From: Phaffia rhodozyma | Taxonomy: Eukaryota > Basidiomycota > Tremellomycetes > Cystofilobasidiales > Mrakiaceae | DNA length: 64,000 bases | Reading direction: 5' to 3' | NCBI GenBank assembly: GCA_014706385.1 | Contig: JACGZH010000008.1 | Coordinates: forward strand, 1,240,001 to 1,304,000 | Part shown: positions 12,349 to 25,829 of the stretch, piece by piece | Layout: the number at the start of each line of letters is the position of its first letter | How positions within the stretch are numbered: position 1 is the first letter of the stretch | Notes under the pieces: model-generated | Databases searched by the model: none | What the model was told of the DNA's origin: nothing | Seen by the model: only the letters and a program-made list of their open reading frames with translations | Translations under genes and position numbers: made by a program

Positions 12349-12963
12349 GAGGGCGGTTCATCTTGATCTTGCCTCTGTCTCCATCGTTTCTCTCCATCCA
12401 TCACGCGTAAAAGCAGAAAGAGAAGAAGGGCGTGATGGCAACAGGGCAGGCTTGTTCAGGCCAATCCTCTGACGTCAACCTTTCTCCTCGATCCTATCCT
12501 CATCCTTTCCGGTGCTCTTGGCCATGATCCATTCTCCTCCACTCTGTCTAGTTTACATTGCTCCTCTCATCTTGTTCCCATCTTTCACGCTTCGTGGTCG
12601 TCTTCGTCAACTCCCCCCTACCGTTCCCTCTACAGACCCTCTAAAAACGGCCCCCTTCCTATCCATCAAAGCAGGATTGTTGTACAAATATCCACTTACC
12701 TCACTATCACCACCACCTCCTTCCTTACATGCAGTTTTCGAAATCACATATACGTACATCCGCACTTTTTTCTTTCTCTCTATTTGCAATCTCTGGTTAT
12801 TCATACCTGTGCTCCGAGTCGTGTGATTCCCTCCCCGTACTCTCACATCTCGTCACAAAGCCAACTTGACATTCTCGCATGCACTTCGAAGACATTGCCA
12901 AGTCAATCGTTACATTGACCTCCACAAAGAAAACTAAAAAGGACACATTCATCCTAGATCCCT
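12349..12963. other. Convergent intergenic region, NC2-beta / RUD3
   Basis: About 600 bp, strongly CT-rich on the plus strand, between two converging stop codons. It must hold both 3' UTRs. No gene is seen. Confidence 0.5.
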
Positions 12964-15733
12964 CTACTTCCGATCACTACTCCACGCTTTCTCGAGTCCA
13001 AAGTAACCTGCAGAGCCTATTCTCGGTCTACCGCCTGGCGATCTCACTTCTCCATCTAACGGTCTTGAGGCCGAATGAGGCGAGCTATAACCAGTGGGCA
13101 GTCCTTCGCCTGAAGGAGACGTTGAAGCAGAGTAAAGTCCCGGTGTGGGCCCATGCCCGGAACCGAAGAGAGCGGATGTATTCGATGGTGGTGTAGAGGG
13201 CGTAGAGGGGGGTGCACCCGAAGAGACCTCTTTCAACAGATATTCGACAAACAGTTGGGAGAACGACTGTGGGTGAACGGGCCAGTTCAAACAAGCGCCG
13301 GGCATCAGTTCACTTTTCTTCATCTGTCATGAACGGACATCAGTGCAAGTCGACAAACCTCGTTTGCTGGTTCAGCCTTCTCCAAACTCTTCCCACTCTG
13401 TCTCAGCTGAGCACCTCCGTTTCCTCTCTTGGCTCCTGCCCCTCCGACCGTTGACCGTTGTAGCCCTGCGGTTTCCCTCTCGGCCTCGTCCCATGAGAGA
13501 ATAGAGGACAGAAGTGAAAGCATCTCGAACTTTTTCGGGTCCGCACGGGGAGATGATAGGAAGGCGAGCAGAATATTGGTTACAAGGCGGCTAGAAGAGT
13601 TAGAGTAGAAGAATCCGAAAAGGGTGGGTAATTAGAGATCTTGACAAGATGGAAAGGATAGCGTAAAAAAAGACAAACCGATCCACGTTGGTGTCCGAAG
13701 TGTTCTTTCGTAACCGACGAAGTGCCTCTGTCAGGTGTTCGTTCATGATTACATCTAGAAAAGAGGTCATAGAAAAATTGAATGTTGAGCAGGCGATCTC
13801 AACGCGCAAGGGGAGGGCAAAAGTAAAAAGAAGAAGAAAAAACTGACTCTCGTGTCTAAGCTTGCCTATGAGCAAGTTTTTCTCTTTTACCTCCTTCTCA
13901 AACGTCTGCGCTCTCATTGCGTTCGTGTTTAGCTCATCTACCTGGGTCTATCGTTCAGACGTTTTTTTTTTAAAGACAGTAGTCAAATAAGAAGAATGAT
14001 CTAGGGTTAGACTTGTATCCGAAGAATTTTCGCTCGAAAGGGCATGAGGATAGAAACAACTTGCCTCGGCTGTGGATGCACGGAGCTTCCAGTCGGAGAG
14101 AGATGTGATAGTATTTCTCAGATGCATTTCTAACTCTGAAACTGCCGAGTTCAACTCTGCCTCTTTAGCTATGGTATTGCGTGAACCAAGGGAAAAAAGG
14201 AAGAAAAAAAAACACATCAGGATGAGTACTTCTAGCTTTATATGCGTAGACAACCTTAATGAAGATAAGGAGAAACAGGCGAACCAGCTTGAAATTCTTC
14301 GAGCACACTCTGCAGGTTATCCGCTCGTTCTCTCTCCCTCTTTGCTTTGATCTCCTCCTTCTTCTTCTCTTCCTCCGCTCTTCTCCAGCGGGCCTCTTCC
14401 TCCATCCCCTTCCGCTCTTCGTCCTCGGCACGCTCCTTTTCCCTACCGGCGGCTACCTCCCACTCTTCCTTCTCCAAGCGAAGGGCCTCCATCTCTGCTT
14501 GAAGTTCTCTAAGATCCCTGGTTCGAAGGAGAGCCTCATTCGAGGCAGAGCTCGAATGTTGTCGGACCTGAGAGAGTTCAGCCGAAAGCGCGGAAGTCTC
14601 TTGGTTGAGAGATCGAAGTTCTATTTGGAGTGTTTGCACGGTCGATTGAAGCGTTTGGATGGTCGATTGGGAGGTCTCTTGATCGGACTGCAAGGTCGAG
14701 AGTTCCGAGGAGAGTGTGGTGATTTGGGCTTCTCGGCGATCGAGCTCCTCCTATAGTAATTAACAGAAAGAAAAAAAAGGGAAGAGGGGAGGGAAGGAGA
14801 GGGAAGCATCAAACGACCGGTCCAGGAAGATTACAACACCATCAGTTCTCTTCAACGCCTTTCTATGCTCTTTGATCGTAGAAACGACGCGTCTATCAGT
14901 TTGAATGCACGAGACAAGAATAACTTACTGCATCCTCTCTCAACTTTTTACCCAAGGTATCTCTCATGTTACCAACCTTGGCCACCAAGGATTTGTACTG
15001 TTTTTCCAGCTGTTCCTTCTCTGCTCTTGTCTTGTCCAACTTTTTCTTCAATAATTCGACTTCTTCAACTCCATTGGTAGTACTGTTAGTACCACCACCA
15101 CCACCGGTGATGACGCTGGTTCCGGCTGGTTCTCCTATCGGAGACAATCCAGTTGATGTAGGATTCAACGGTCGGACGATATCGATCGACGACTTGGGTG
15201 TCCCGGTCTCGATGGAGGTTAGAGAGTCAAGCGTGGCCGTCGCTTCCCTCACCGCTGTCTGTTCGCTCGGTTTGATCACCGGCGGTTCAGATGGTTCTGT
15301 TGGAGCAGACGTCGGGACCGGGGGTTCATCTTTTTCAGTTGAACTCAAGGGTGGTACAGGAGCAACTGCTGCTGCTGCTGCTGTTGTTGTTGTTGTTGTT
15401 GTTGTTGTTGATGAAGATGATAATGAATCCGAAGCTGGTATTGATGATGGCGACGTTGCCGTCGCTTTCGTTGTTTCTGTTTCTGTTGATGAAGGTAATA
15501 CAGTCGTTGTCTGAACCAAAGGAGATGATGAATCCGAAAGAACGACTGGTTTCACATCTGACGAAGGACCTTCGTTCAACGGAACCGATTCGGGCCCGAG
15601 AGCAGCGACAGGCTCTGTGGGTTCTTTTACTGGAACAGAGGGAGAGACAGCAGTCGAAGGTGAAGGTGAAGGCGAAGGATCTCTTGATGCTTGTTTAGAC
15701 GAAGCTGCCGAGCTCGTCGTCAATGTCGGTGTT

Positions 15734-15765
<32 letters not shown>

Positions 15766-15798
15766 GGAGGAGGATTTCTTGTGTGATTTCTTGCCCAT
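12964..15798 (-). CDS. RUD3: Golgin with GRAB domain, RUD3/GMAP-210-like
   Basis: Coiled-coil tether expected at the cis-Golgi, recruited by Arf1 through its GRAB domain. The start is MGKKSHKKSSSQ at 15798. A roughly 250-residue low-complexity head (Ser/Thr/Pro, poly-Thr then poly-Ala, an AQ repeat) comes first, followed by long heptad-rich coiled coil (VEEVELLKKKLDKTRAEKEQ onward; later LRELQAEMEALRLEKEEWEV). The C-terminal block NLLIGKLRHE, DVIMNEHLTEALRRLRKN, LVTNILLAFLSSPRADPKKF and ILSWDEAERETAGLQR matches the GRIP-related Arf-binding region. The last exon starts SFSQLFVEYLLKEV and ends at 12964. At least seven exons. The poly-Thr/Ala tract makes this a candidate for length variation. 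Confidence 0.82.
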
Positions 15799-16335
15799 GC
15801 TTCAAGAGATTCTTCAAAGGATCAGACAGACGAGTAAAAAAAAGAAAGAGAAGAGGAAAGAAGAAGCTGAAGAAACGAAGAGAGAGAGAGAGTGATTGTT
15901 GATGATGATCGAGGCCAGGGTAGTAGTGAGATGGCTAAAACCGAGGGTGATCGTCAACCGGGCCTGCTCCCTCCGCAGCGGACGCGACTTTCGAGCTTCG
16001 TCTTGACGGCCGACATCTTCTTTGATGGTCTTGTACAACTTGAGAAACGTCCCATGTATCGCCGGTTAGGAATGTATGTTTCGAGAGTATGGGAGGAAGA
16101 TAAGATCGAACAATAAAAGTAGGACAAGCAGCTTCCAAAGAATATTGAACAAGAACAAAGAGCGCATGACGGGGTGAAGAGATCGATTTGATCGGGGAGG
16201 GGGTATAAATATGTATACGTATTGAGGATCTTTGTATTCGGTCAGCCTGACGAGAGAAGAATGAAATAAGAAGAAGATAAAGGACACAGAGATATAGCAC
16301 GACAAGAAAACATATATGTGTAACTAAGCCAGAGG
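15799..16335. other. Intergenic region between RUD3 start and MAPK-1 stop
   Basis: About 540 bp between two minus-strand genes; upstream region of RUD3 plus MAPK 3' UTR. It has A-rich and GA-rich tracts near 15838-15890. No gene is seen. Confidence 0.5.
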
Positions 16336-18802
<2,467 letters not shown>

Positions 18803-20009
18803 GAGGTTGGTGTATGTCTTGCAGAAGGGTTGCCTAAGGAGAGTTCTTCTGAGATGGGCTGATCTGGGGCGAGACTAGACTAGACTAGACCGAGGAAAGG
18901 ACGAGGACTATGAACGAGAAGAGACCCCAAGGTGATGTAGCTGATGCGAGGCCTTGATGGATAGCCTCCCACAACCGGGACTGGGACAGAAAGGAGTGAA
19001 GGATTTTTGTTCTTTTTTCTTTCTCTCTCTCTCTCTCTATCCACTGAAAGAACAGAGACACTGATCAGAGATGATCTATGCAACAGAGGCAATACGTATG
19101 GAACGGTGAGCGTTGTCTAGATAGCAGTCGACGGATGAAGCAAGACAGTTGAAGAAAGGATGAGTGTGCGTGTGTGTTGTGTCTGGATGAACGATCACGA
19201 ATGTCTCACAGTCCGGAAAGAGAAGAAAGAGAAAAATGAAGACAACATAGAAAGGAGATGTTCTTGGGATCTCTTGTAGTCCTTTCTTTGTTCTCATGAC
19301 TCTGCTTGGAAACAGTTCTCACTTTGTTCCCTTGTGCGCCATCCGGTCTACGCTCCGTTCCCATCCGGTCTATCAGCTCGGTTCCCATCAGAGACAAAAG
19401 AGCAAGCAGGACAAAAGGATTCTGTTAAGGATCATGAATGTGAGACATGGCCGGAGATTTCCGTTAGGGTTAATCTAGATTGCTGCCTAGACATATGCCT
19501 TTGTTCTTCGGTGGCATCGGTGTGTTGAGAAGAGAGCGCGCTCTCGCCCGGGACAAAGAAGAAGAAGAGAGTTGTTCGGTGATATGTGTTTTGTTGTGGG
19601 GAACGTCTCTGAAGAAATGTTTGTGTTTTGAAGAAGTAGGAGAGCACAACCACAGACATGGGCGGACAAGGTGGTTTCGAGAGCAGCACAGACATATATA
19701 GGATGATTGCATTTTCTGCCAACAAGAACTAGTCCTGATTCCACACATACTATCCACTGGGTTGCTCGCTGAACGTTGCTCGGTCAAGAGAGGGTGTTTC
19801 TCTATCTGAGGAGCCAACAGATGTTGAACGATTGAGGATCTTTAAGAACCGGTCTTACCGTTTGGAACACAACCAGCGGTGGCGGCGGCGGCGGCGGCCG
19901 ATCGTCCCGGCCGTGATCTTCTCCCTTCTTCCTTTTTGCTTGATCTACTTTATCTGCTCTCTCAATCATCCTCGTTCGTTTCAAATTAAACACTCATACT
20001 CTCATAAAG
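18803..20009. other. Divergent intergenic region, MAPK-1 / small membrane protein
   Basis: 1.2 kb with no supported coding region; the overlapping ORFs on both strands have random-looking composition. It contains a (CT)n stretch at about 19021-19040 and a GGC repeat near 19876-19897. It should carry the kinase promoter. Confidence 0.45.
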
Positions 20010-20633
20010 ATGAACACACCTCAATCAGTTGTATGTTCAGATAGCTTCTGTGGTGCTTGTGCTTTGAAGATGAGAAGCTGATGTCCTTTTTGTTACTCGT
20101 TGATTTTCTTGTTCTCTCACTCAGGCCTTGGGATGGGGAGTCCTTCTTGTCGGTAGGATGCACCTCTTTGTTTGATTCGAACACTCTTATGGCTTTCAGA
20201 TCTTCCGTCCTGACATCATTCCTGGTCAACTCTTATCTCGTTCCAATTTTTAATTTTTTTTCTTTGGGTTTCTCTTTTGTGTGAACGACATCAACAGCCG
20301 CCTCGGCATCGTACTACTACGCGAAATCAGATATTGATGCCCGACGACTCGACCAACAACGAAAAGGGTTGAGACAGACCCAGGTCTTGACTTGTTCGTC
20401 CCTCTTGATTCAATCCTCTCTGTGTCCTTGTTTTTTCCTTTTTCTTTTTCTTTCTGTTCTGACATGAATCGATTGGATCGGAACTTTCTGAAGGGGAAGA
20501 ACGTCTGAAGCTAGACGAGCAAGCAGCCGCGGCAGGTTTGCCTCCACCTCCTAAACCGGTGACGGGCGGACCGACTCCTGCGAACCCAGTATCGGATTCA
20601 GCAAAAGTTATCCCCCCACCAGTAGGGAAATAA
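20010..20633 (+). CDS. Small single-pass membrane protein, possibly DUF4748-like
   Basis: I assemble four exons: 20010-20031 (MNTPQSV), 20125 onward (ALGWGVLLV), then AASASYYYAKSDIDARRLDQ, and a last exon giving GEERLKLDEQAAAAGLPPPP and ending IPPPVGK at 20631-20633. The product is about 90 residues: a short N-terminus, one hydrophobic helix (ALGWGVLLVAASASYYYA), a charged Arg/Lys-rich segment and a Pro-rich tail. Small fungal proteins with a membrane helix followed by YYxAKxDIxxRR are, as I recall, in the DUF4748 group, often mitochondrial; that link is from memory and tentative. Splice phases all agree, which supports the model. Confidence 0.6.
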
Positions 20634-21119
20634 AAGACGATATGAATCTGTGCTCTCGTATAATTCACGTATCCAAATATCCCAATGATAGTTGACTTTG
20701 TCGTCAAGAGCTTCCCTTGACGGTCAGTTTGGAATTTGGATGTGGATGGGGTGGGGATATGTTGAGGTTTGGGTAAGGTGTCTGGTCCAACGCGCATGTA
20801 CAAACGCTCTTTTTCCTTGTTCGACAAAACAGGAGCTCGTTCGCTCTGGCTGCAATATACACAGCACACATCGCACCTCTTGAAGAGAAAATATATAGGA
20901 GAAACGCGTACGTTTGAGAAAGAAAATAAGGGGAGATTGAGTAGTGGTATAGAGGCAAAAGAAAGAAAAGGGAGAGAGGGAAGATAACTTTCGAGGCTGC
21001 TCGGAAAATAAACAAACACACTCCCCTTCCACCTCCTCATTCAACATTGGCTCCGTCCGTTCTGTCTAGACAGGAAGGGAAGGGAGAGAAGAAAGAAAGG
21101 TGCAGTCGATCCCGCGATC
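20634..21119. other. Convergent intergenic region
   Basis: About 490 bp between the small membrane protein stop and the MAM33 stop. Two 3' UTRs expected; no gene seen. Confidence 0.5.
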
Positions 21120-22605
21120 TTAAAGATCGACAAAGGTCTTGACGTTCTCGAGCCAAGAGACGTACTCCTATGTTGACCCGCTCAGCCGATAAAGAGCTCG
21201 AGTCAGACCCATGTTCGTTAAGAAAAGCGAGAGAAATGAAAAGGACCAACCTTCTGCTCCTTGTGGCGCTGGTACTCGCCCAACTCGGATGCAAACTCCT
21301 CGTCGATTCCTCGGGAGGTCAAGAAGGAAGCGAATTGCTGTAAACGGTTTGGTTTTTGATATTAAGAAAAGAAAAAAGAAAAAAGAAAAGAAAAAAGAAA
21401 TGACAAAACGTTCAGATCCATATGTACTTTTCTTTTTCTTTACCCAAATCACATTGCAAACAGGAAGGAAACCATAAAAGACTTACGTCCTGAACTTCAG
21501 GGTCAAGGTTCTCAAAGCCTAACGGACAGAACAGAGAAAGGCAAAGACAGATTTTTAGCGTAAACACTTTCAAGGCGCCCAACAACAGGGAGAAGAGAGA
21601 GAACTAACTGGGTCCGTCGTAGACACCTCGCTTCTTGAACTCGGCCTCGGCAGTCTCCTCGGTCTGAAGTTTGGAGTCCTTGTAAAGCGAGACCCGCTCG
21701 ATGGTGAAGTCACCGTCCTGAATAGTGGTCTGGAACACAAGGGCCTGGGCGTTCTCCTTGGGCTTGAACGTGGGAGAAAGGATGGGATCCAGATAGTGAA
21801 AAGGTTTTAGATGCAAAAGACTAGAAAGGATATGATCCAAAGCAAAGAAAGGGTGCAAAGAGAATGAAAGATACATACCTTGGTGATCGAAACTGTCACA
21901 ATAGTTCCAGGCATGTCATCAAACTCGTCGGCCTCGACGTCCTCCTCCTCTTCCACGGGCTTCTCCTCGGGAAGGTCAGAAGCGGCGATAGTGACCTTGA
22001 TGCTGTTACGACCGAATGAGTCAAAGAGGGATAGATTCGAGGTGAGAACAGGATGAGAATCGAACATTATAGCAAAAACATACTGACACCTCGTTCTCGA
22101 TCGTCTTTGTGAAAGTGACCTCCTCATTTCCAGGCTTGTCGGTAATCTAGGTGTCATATGTTCAAGATTAGCTACACGACGTCGTCCGGCACGCCGTAGC
22201 GCGCAAACAAGAGTAGGGACAAGGAAAGAAAGATGAGACGTACTTCCCAACCTCGAGTCTTCAAGTTCTCGGTCGTAGTGGCCAGATCATCCTGGGCAAT
22301 GTTCTCGTTCTCGAACGTGATTTCCTGGCTAAGAGCGGAAACCAAGGCGATGTCGTCTAACGAAGGGAACAGGGTCTCGACAAAGAGTCAAAGACACAAA
22401 GAGACGTTTGTGATGAGCCAAGATAACGGGAAACGATGAAAGGAAACGACCTACCCTGTCGGCTAGCTCTCTGGAAAGCAGAGAGAGAGAACGATCGGGT
22501 GGCCACAGGGATGACGGCCCGGAGGGAGGACACGGCGGAGGACCTGGCGATGAGGGAGGGAGCGGCAGCTCGGGAGACAAGAGTTCTGAGAGTTCGGGAA
22601 GCCAT
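21120..22605 (-). CDS. MAM33: MAM33 / p32 family mitochondrial acidic matrix protein
   Basis: Trimeric acidic matrix protein linked to oxidative phosphorylation and mitochondrial translation. The start is MASRTLRTLVSRAAAPSLIA at 22605, a clear Arg-rich presequence ending ATRSFSLSAF. Then come the family blocks LSQEITFENENIAQDDLATT, GWEITDKPGNEEVTFTKTIE, VTIAASDLPEEKP with an acidic loop (EEEEDVEADEFDDMPG), TIVTVSITK, ALVFQTTIQDGDFTIERVSL, and YDGPSFENLDPEVQDQFASF. The C-terminal exon reads GIDEEFASELGEYQRHKEQK and ends FVDL at 21120. At least seven exons. Divergent from ISA1, another mitochondrial gene. Confidence 0.92.
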
Positions 22606-23131
22606 TCTGGTAGCAGTGATGATGAAGATGAAGTGTGTAGTTGTGAGAAGAAAGGATGTAAGGAAACACGGAACGAGGACAACAGTTGATGGCAAAAGGG
22701 TTCAAACAATGTGGAGAGCGTCTTGACCAAAAAGAAGGAGAAAGAAAGAGATAGAAGCCGATGGGCGGGAATTATTTTGAGGCACGTGTGAGCACAGCTG
22801 TGCAAGACATATGCTTAGTCATACCGTCAGGTACACCGACGCTTGTCAGTCTTGTCCCTGAGTTCTTGTGCCTGACACGCAGTCACACAAACGGTTACAC
22901 CCACGGCTACACCCACGGTTACAGATCCCACCCTTTTTCCCCGTCTTTCTTCCCTTCTCTTTTCGACCAACCAGATCGAGCGTATCCCGTTAGGTCGTTT
23001 TTTTCCATCCTTCCTTCTATTCATCATCATCTACATTCTTTCCTCCCTATCCATCCACACAGAGAGCATCTATTTCGCTCTTGACTACATCCGTCTACAC
23101 GTACTCTTCTATACACTCACCCAGACATAAA
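22606..23131. other. Divergent intergenic region, MAM33 / ISA1
   Basis: About 525 bp shared by two nuclear genes for mitochondrial proteins. A short repeat of GGTTACACCCAC type lies at 22890-22925. No gene is seen. Confidence 0.5.
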
Positions 23132-24215
23132 ATGCGTGTTACACTCAATCCTACAGCGTTCGCTAGGCTCGTCCCTTCCGCCGTCGCCACCGGTCGTTCA
23201 GCTCATCCTGCCTTTCGTTCGGTTGGCACACCTTCTCCTGTGGCTTCTTCTTCCAGATTGTTCCTCTCGTCCAACCGATCAATTTCCTTTTCCTCATCCT
23301 TCTCTGCTCCCGGTTTCGCATACAACAACTATCCTTCGCCGTCGTCTCCTCTTGCCTCGTTTCCTCCTGATTTCCACACCAACCCAGAGTTACTCGCTCT
23401 AGGAGTTCCTCCATCCACCCAACAGCCAGGATCAAACAAGGGCAAAGGCAAGCAGGTCGATACCCAGCACACTGCTGAAGGTGGTGAAGTCATCAAGAAG
23501 CCAAAGAGAGTGTTGCGAGCAAAGAAGGCTGCCATCACCATGGTGCGTTCATACTTTTCTCCGTTTAACCTAGTCATCAGACTCGGTGCTCTTGGCTGAT
23601 CATCCGTCTTCCTATTGGCTACACCGGTATCAATCTCGATCTTGACCTTTTCGTCTCTCTCCGCTCCATCACTCCCGGCCCGTCATCCGCTTGTCGTTCC
23701 CCTTCACTTGAACCAATCGTCTGTTTGCTTGTCTGCGTCGTTCTCTACTCTACTCTTTTTTCGTTTCTGCTTCTGTAACGACCCCTCCATAGACCCCAGC
23801 GGCTGTGGCCCACCTTCGCACGCTTTCCCCTTTCGCATCCTCCGCACCGGCCTCCGCTGAACAGACATTACTCCGGATAGGCATTAGAACTAAGGGCTGT
23901 GCCGGGATGGCATACCATCTCGAGTATGTCAACGCTCCAGGAAAGTTTGATGAAGTGGTCGAGCAGGATGGAGTCAAAGTGTTGATCGACAGCAAGGCAT
24001 TAATGTCCATTCTCGGAAGCGAGATGGATTGGGTCGAAGACAGACTAAGGCAAGTTCCTCTTCTACATTCTCACCTTTCTTCCTGTCGACCCGGTTTGCT
24101 TATCTCTGACATATCTTGTATACACTTTTACAGTGCCAAGTTTGTGTTTCACAACCCAAATATCGTCGACGCTTGTGGTTGTGGAGAGTCCTTCAACGTG
24201 GCTGCCTCGTCGTAG
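23132..24215 (+). CDS. ISA1: ISA1-type (A-type) iron-sulfur cluster assembly protein, mitochondrial
   Basis: HesB/ISCA fold protein needed for [4Fe-4S] maturation in mitochondria. Three exons. The first (ATG at 23132, MRVTLNPTAFARLVPSAVA) encodes a long Ser/Pro/Arg-rich presequence region of about 130 residues. The second starts TPAAVAHLRTLSPF and holds LLRIGIRTKGCAGMAYHLEY (first conserved Cys) and VLIDSKALMSILGSEMDWVE. The third reads SAKFVFHNPNIVDACGCGES (the CxC pair) and ends at 24213-24215. All three cluster-binding cysteines are present. The second intron (24050-24133) begins GCAAGT, a GC-AG intron; only this boundary keeps the conserved reading frame. Confidence 0.92.
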
Positions 24216-24699
24216 ATTCCATAGAACTGATCTTGTCGTTCACGTCAGGATGAGCCATCCTGCATCACTCATCCCACTTGTACATTATACACTTGGACCT
24301 ATTCGGTTCACTCTTCCACACTTTCTCCCATCTACACAGGGTTTCTCTTTTCGATCTCGTTCGCTCTTCACTACTTTTCTCCCTTCTCCGCCGGCCCTTC
24401 TTGGTTTTTGTTACAATAGATCTTTATTCTTTTTCGATCTTTTCTTCCTCGCTCCTAATGCCTGTCCATTTTATTCCCTCTTGTTCAGAAACATATCCAC
24501 TGTCGATCATGATACTGTCTCGTTTTCTTTGCTTTAACCTAGGGGTACGTTAGAAACACATGGTGATAAAACATAGAGCAGATAACAGATATGTGAGGAT
24601 GGATACAGTGGTACATGATAATTATACCAAGCCTCTCAATCACGTAGACAACAAGAGGTAAAAAGATCAAGTGACAGAGTCGTGTTCGTACCCAGAAAA
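24216..24699. other. Convergent intergenic region
   Basis: About 480 bp between converging stops; the left half is pyrimidine-rich on the plus strand. Nothing else is recognised. Confidence 0.5.
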
Positions 24700-25511
24700 C
24701 TATTGACTGGTAGAGTCTCGATTGGGATTCGAAGATGAGCCAGTGCTCTGATAGCCATCGCCCCTTGCTTTACCCTTTAGTGACTTGGATGTTCCAAACG
24801 AACCGAACGTCGGTCGACCGATTCCTGCAAACCAGGCCAGACTGTTCCGTGCAAAAGGTAATCAAGAGTTACTTCGATATTACTGCCTGACACGTTCCAG
24901 AAGAGAGGAGAAAGAATGTAAGAAATGAAAAGATCAAACCCACCGAACGAAAGCGGGCAGAGCTGTACCCAACACGTTTCCCCAGAGCATAATCGTCCAT
25001 TTTTCAAATGGAGCCGTCCTCACTTCAGCCGGCATGAGCGCCAAGATGACGGAAATATGGAGCGCGTCCCCAATGGAGAAAGCAGCAAAGTACCGTGTAA
25101 GGATTGTCTCGTGAGATTGAGGATCCTTCTGAAGGGTGGCTTGAAGAGCAGGTATGACGAGGAATGATAACAGTCCAAGGATTGCCATGCCTAAGTTGAA
25201 CAAACAATAGTTGTGCACACGTCCCTCCAATCAATTTCATGCCTGGCCCACATCTGAAGAACACAGAGGAAAAGACTATACACACAGCTTCCCATCCCAC
25301 CGGCCACCAAGATCCCTCTGGGTCCACCTCCACCCCCACTGACGAGTGAACCGGCCAAGACACCCGCGTCTTCCGGTCGCAAGAACCACTCGAAGAATCG
25401 GTTCGGAAAGAAGATTGCGTACGCTCCCGCGCCTAGCATTCCCAACGGCTCGCCGATCGCGAGTGCATAATAGTATGGTTTAGGAAGTGGACTAGCTCTC
25501 GGGAAGATCAT
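24700..25511 (-). CDS. Four-pass membrane protein, fungal DUF7704-like
   Basis: Start MIFPRASPLPKPYYYALAIG at 25511. Membrane segments: ALAIGEPLGMLGAGAYAIFF, GILVAGGMGSCVYSLFLCVL, NLGMAILGLLSFLVIPALQA, and a fourth near ALHISVILALMPAE to IMLWGNVLGTALPAFVRWAW. The cytosolic tail is Ser/Gly/Lys-rich (FGSFGTSKSLKGKARGDGYQ) and ends STSQ at the TAG at 24700. Three or four exons. I recall similar short fungal proteins with an N-terminal membrane domain and the residues ERYFAAFSIGD-like before the last helices; the family number is tentative and function is unknown. Divergent from UTP25. Confidence 0.65.
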
Positions 25512-25829
25512 TCTGTACGTGGCTAACTATGTGAACGTCAATTGAGAGGATGGAGAAGAGATGATCGAGAGACGACAACGAGAGAAACGATCGAGGGATC
25601 CCCTCAAAGGCAAGTCGGGGAGAGCAATGACGACGGAGGGTTTCATTCAGCACGTGGGGGCACAGCTTTCGTCACAAGTTGTAACCACTTGCTTTTTTGA
25701 ATCAAGATTATTGTACCAGAAAAATATACAGCCAGAATATACACCTCTTCTTCATCATAGTGAGGACGCAAGTTTGAACATATCCACGTATACGCCTACG
25801 CCTACACCTACTCATCTCAAGCTCTACAG
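25512..25829. other. Divergent intergenic region, membrane protein / UTP25
   Basis: 318 bp holding both promoters. It includes a hexamer repeat (CCTACG-type) at 25793-25812 just upstream of the UTP25 ATG. Confidence 0.5.

Noticed and set aside
22877..22925. GGTTACACCCACGG repeats as an operator
   Set aside because: Only three imperfect copies, with no known factor and no second occurrence in the window.
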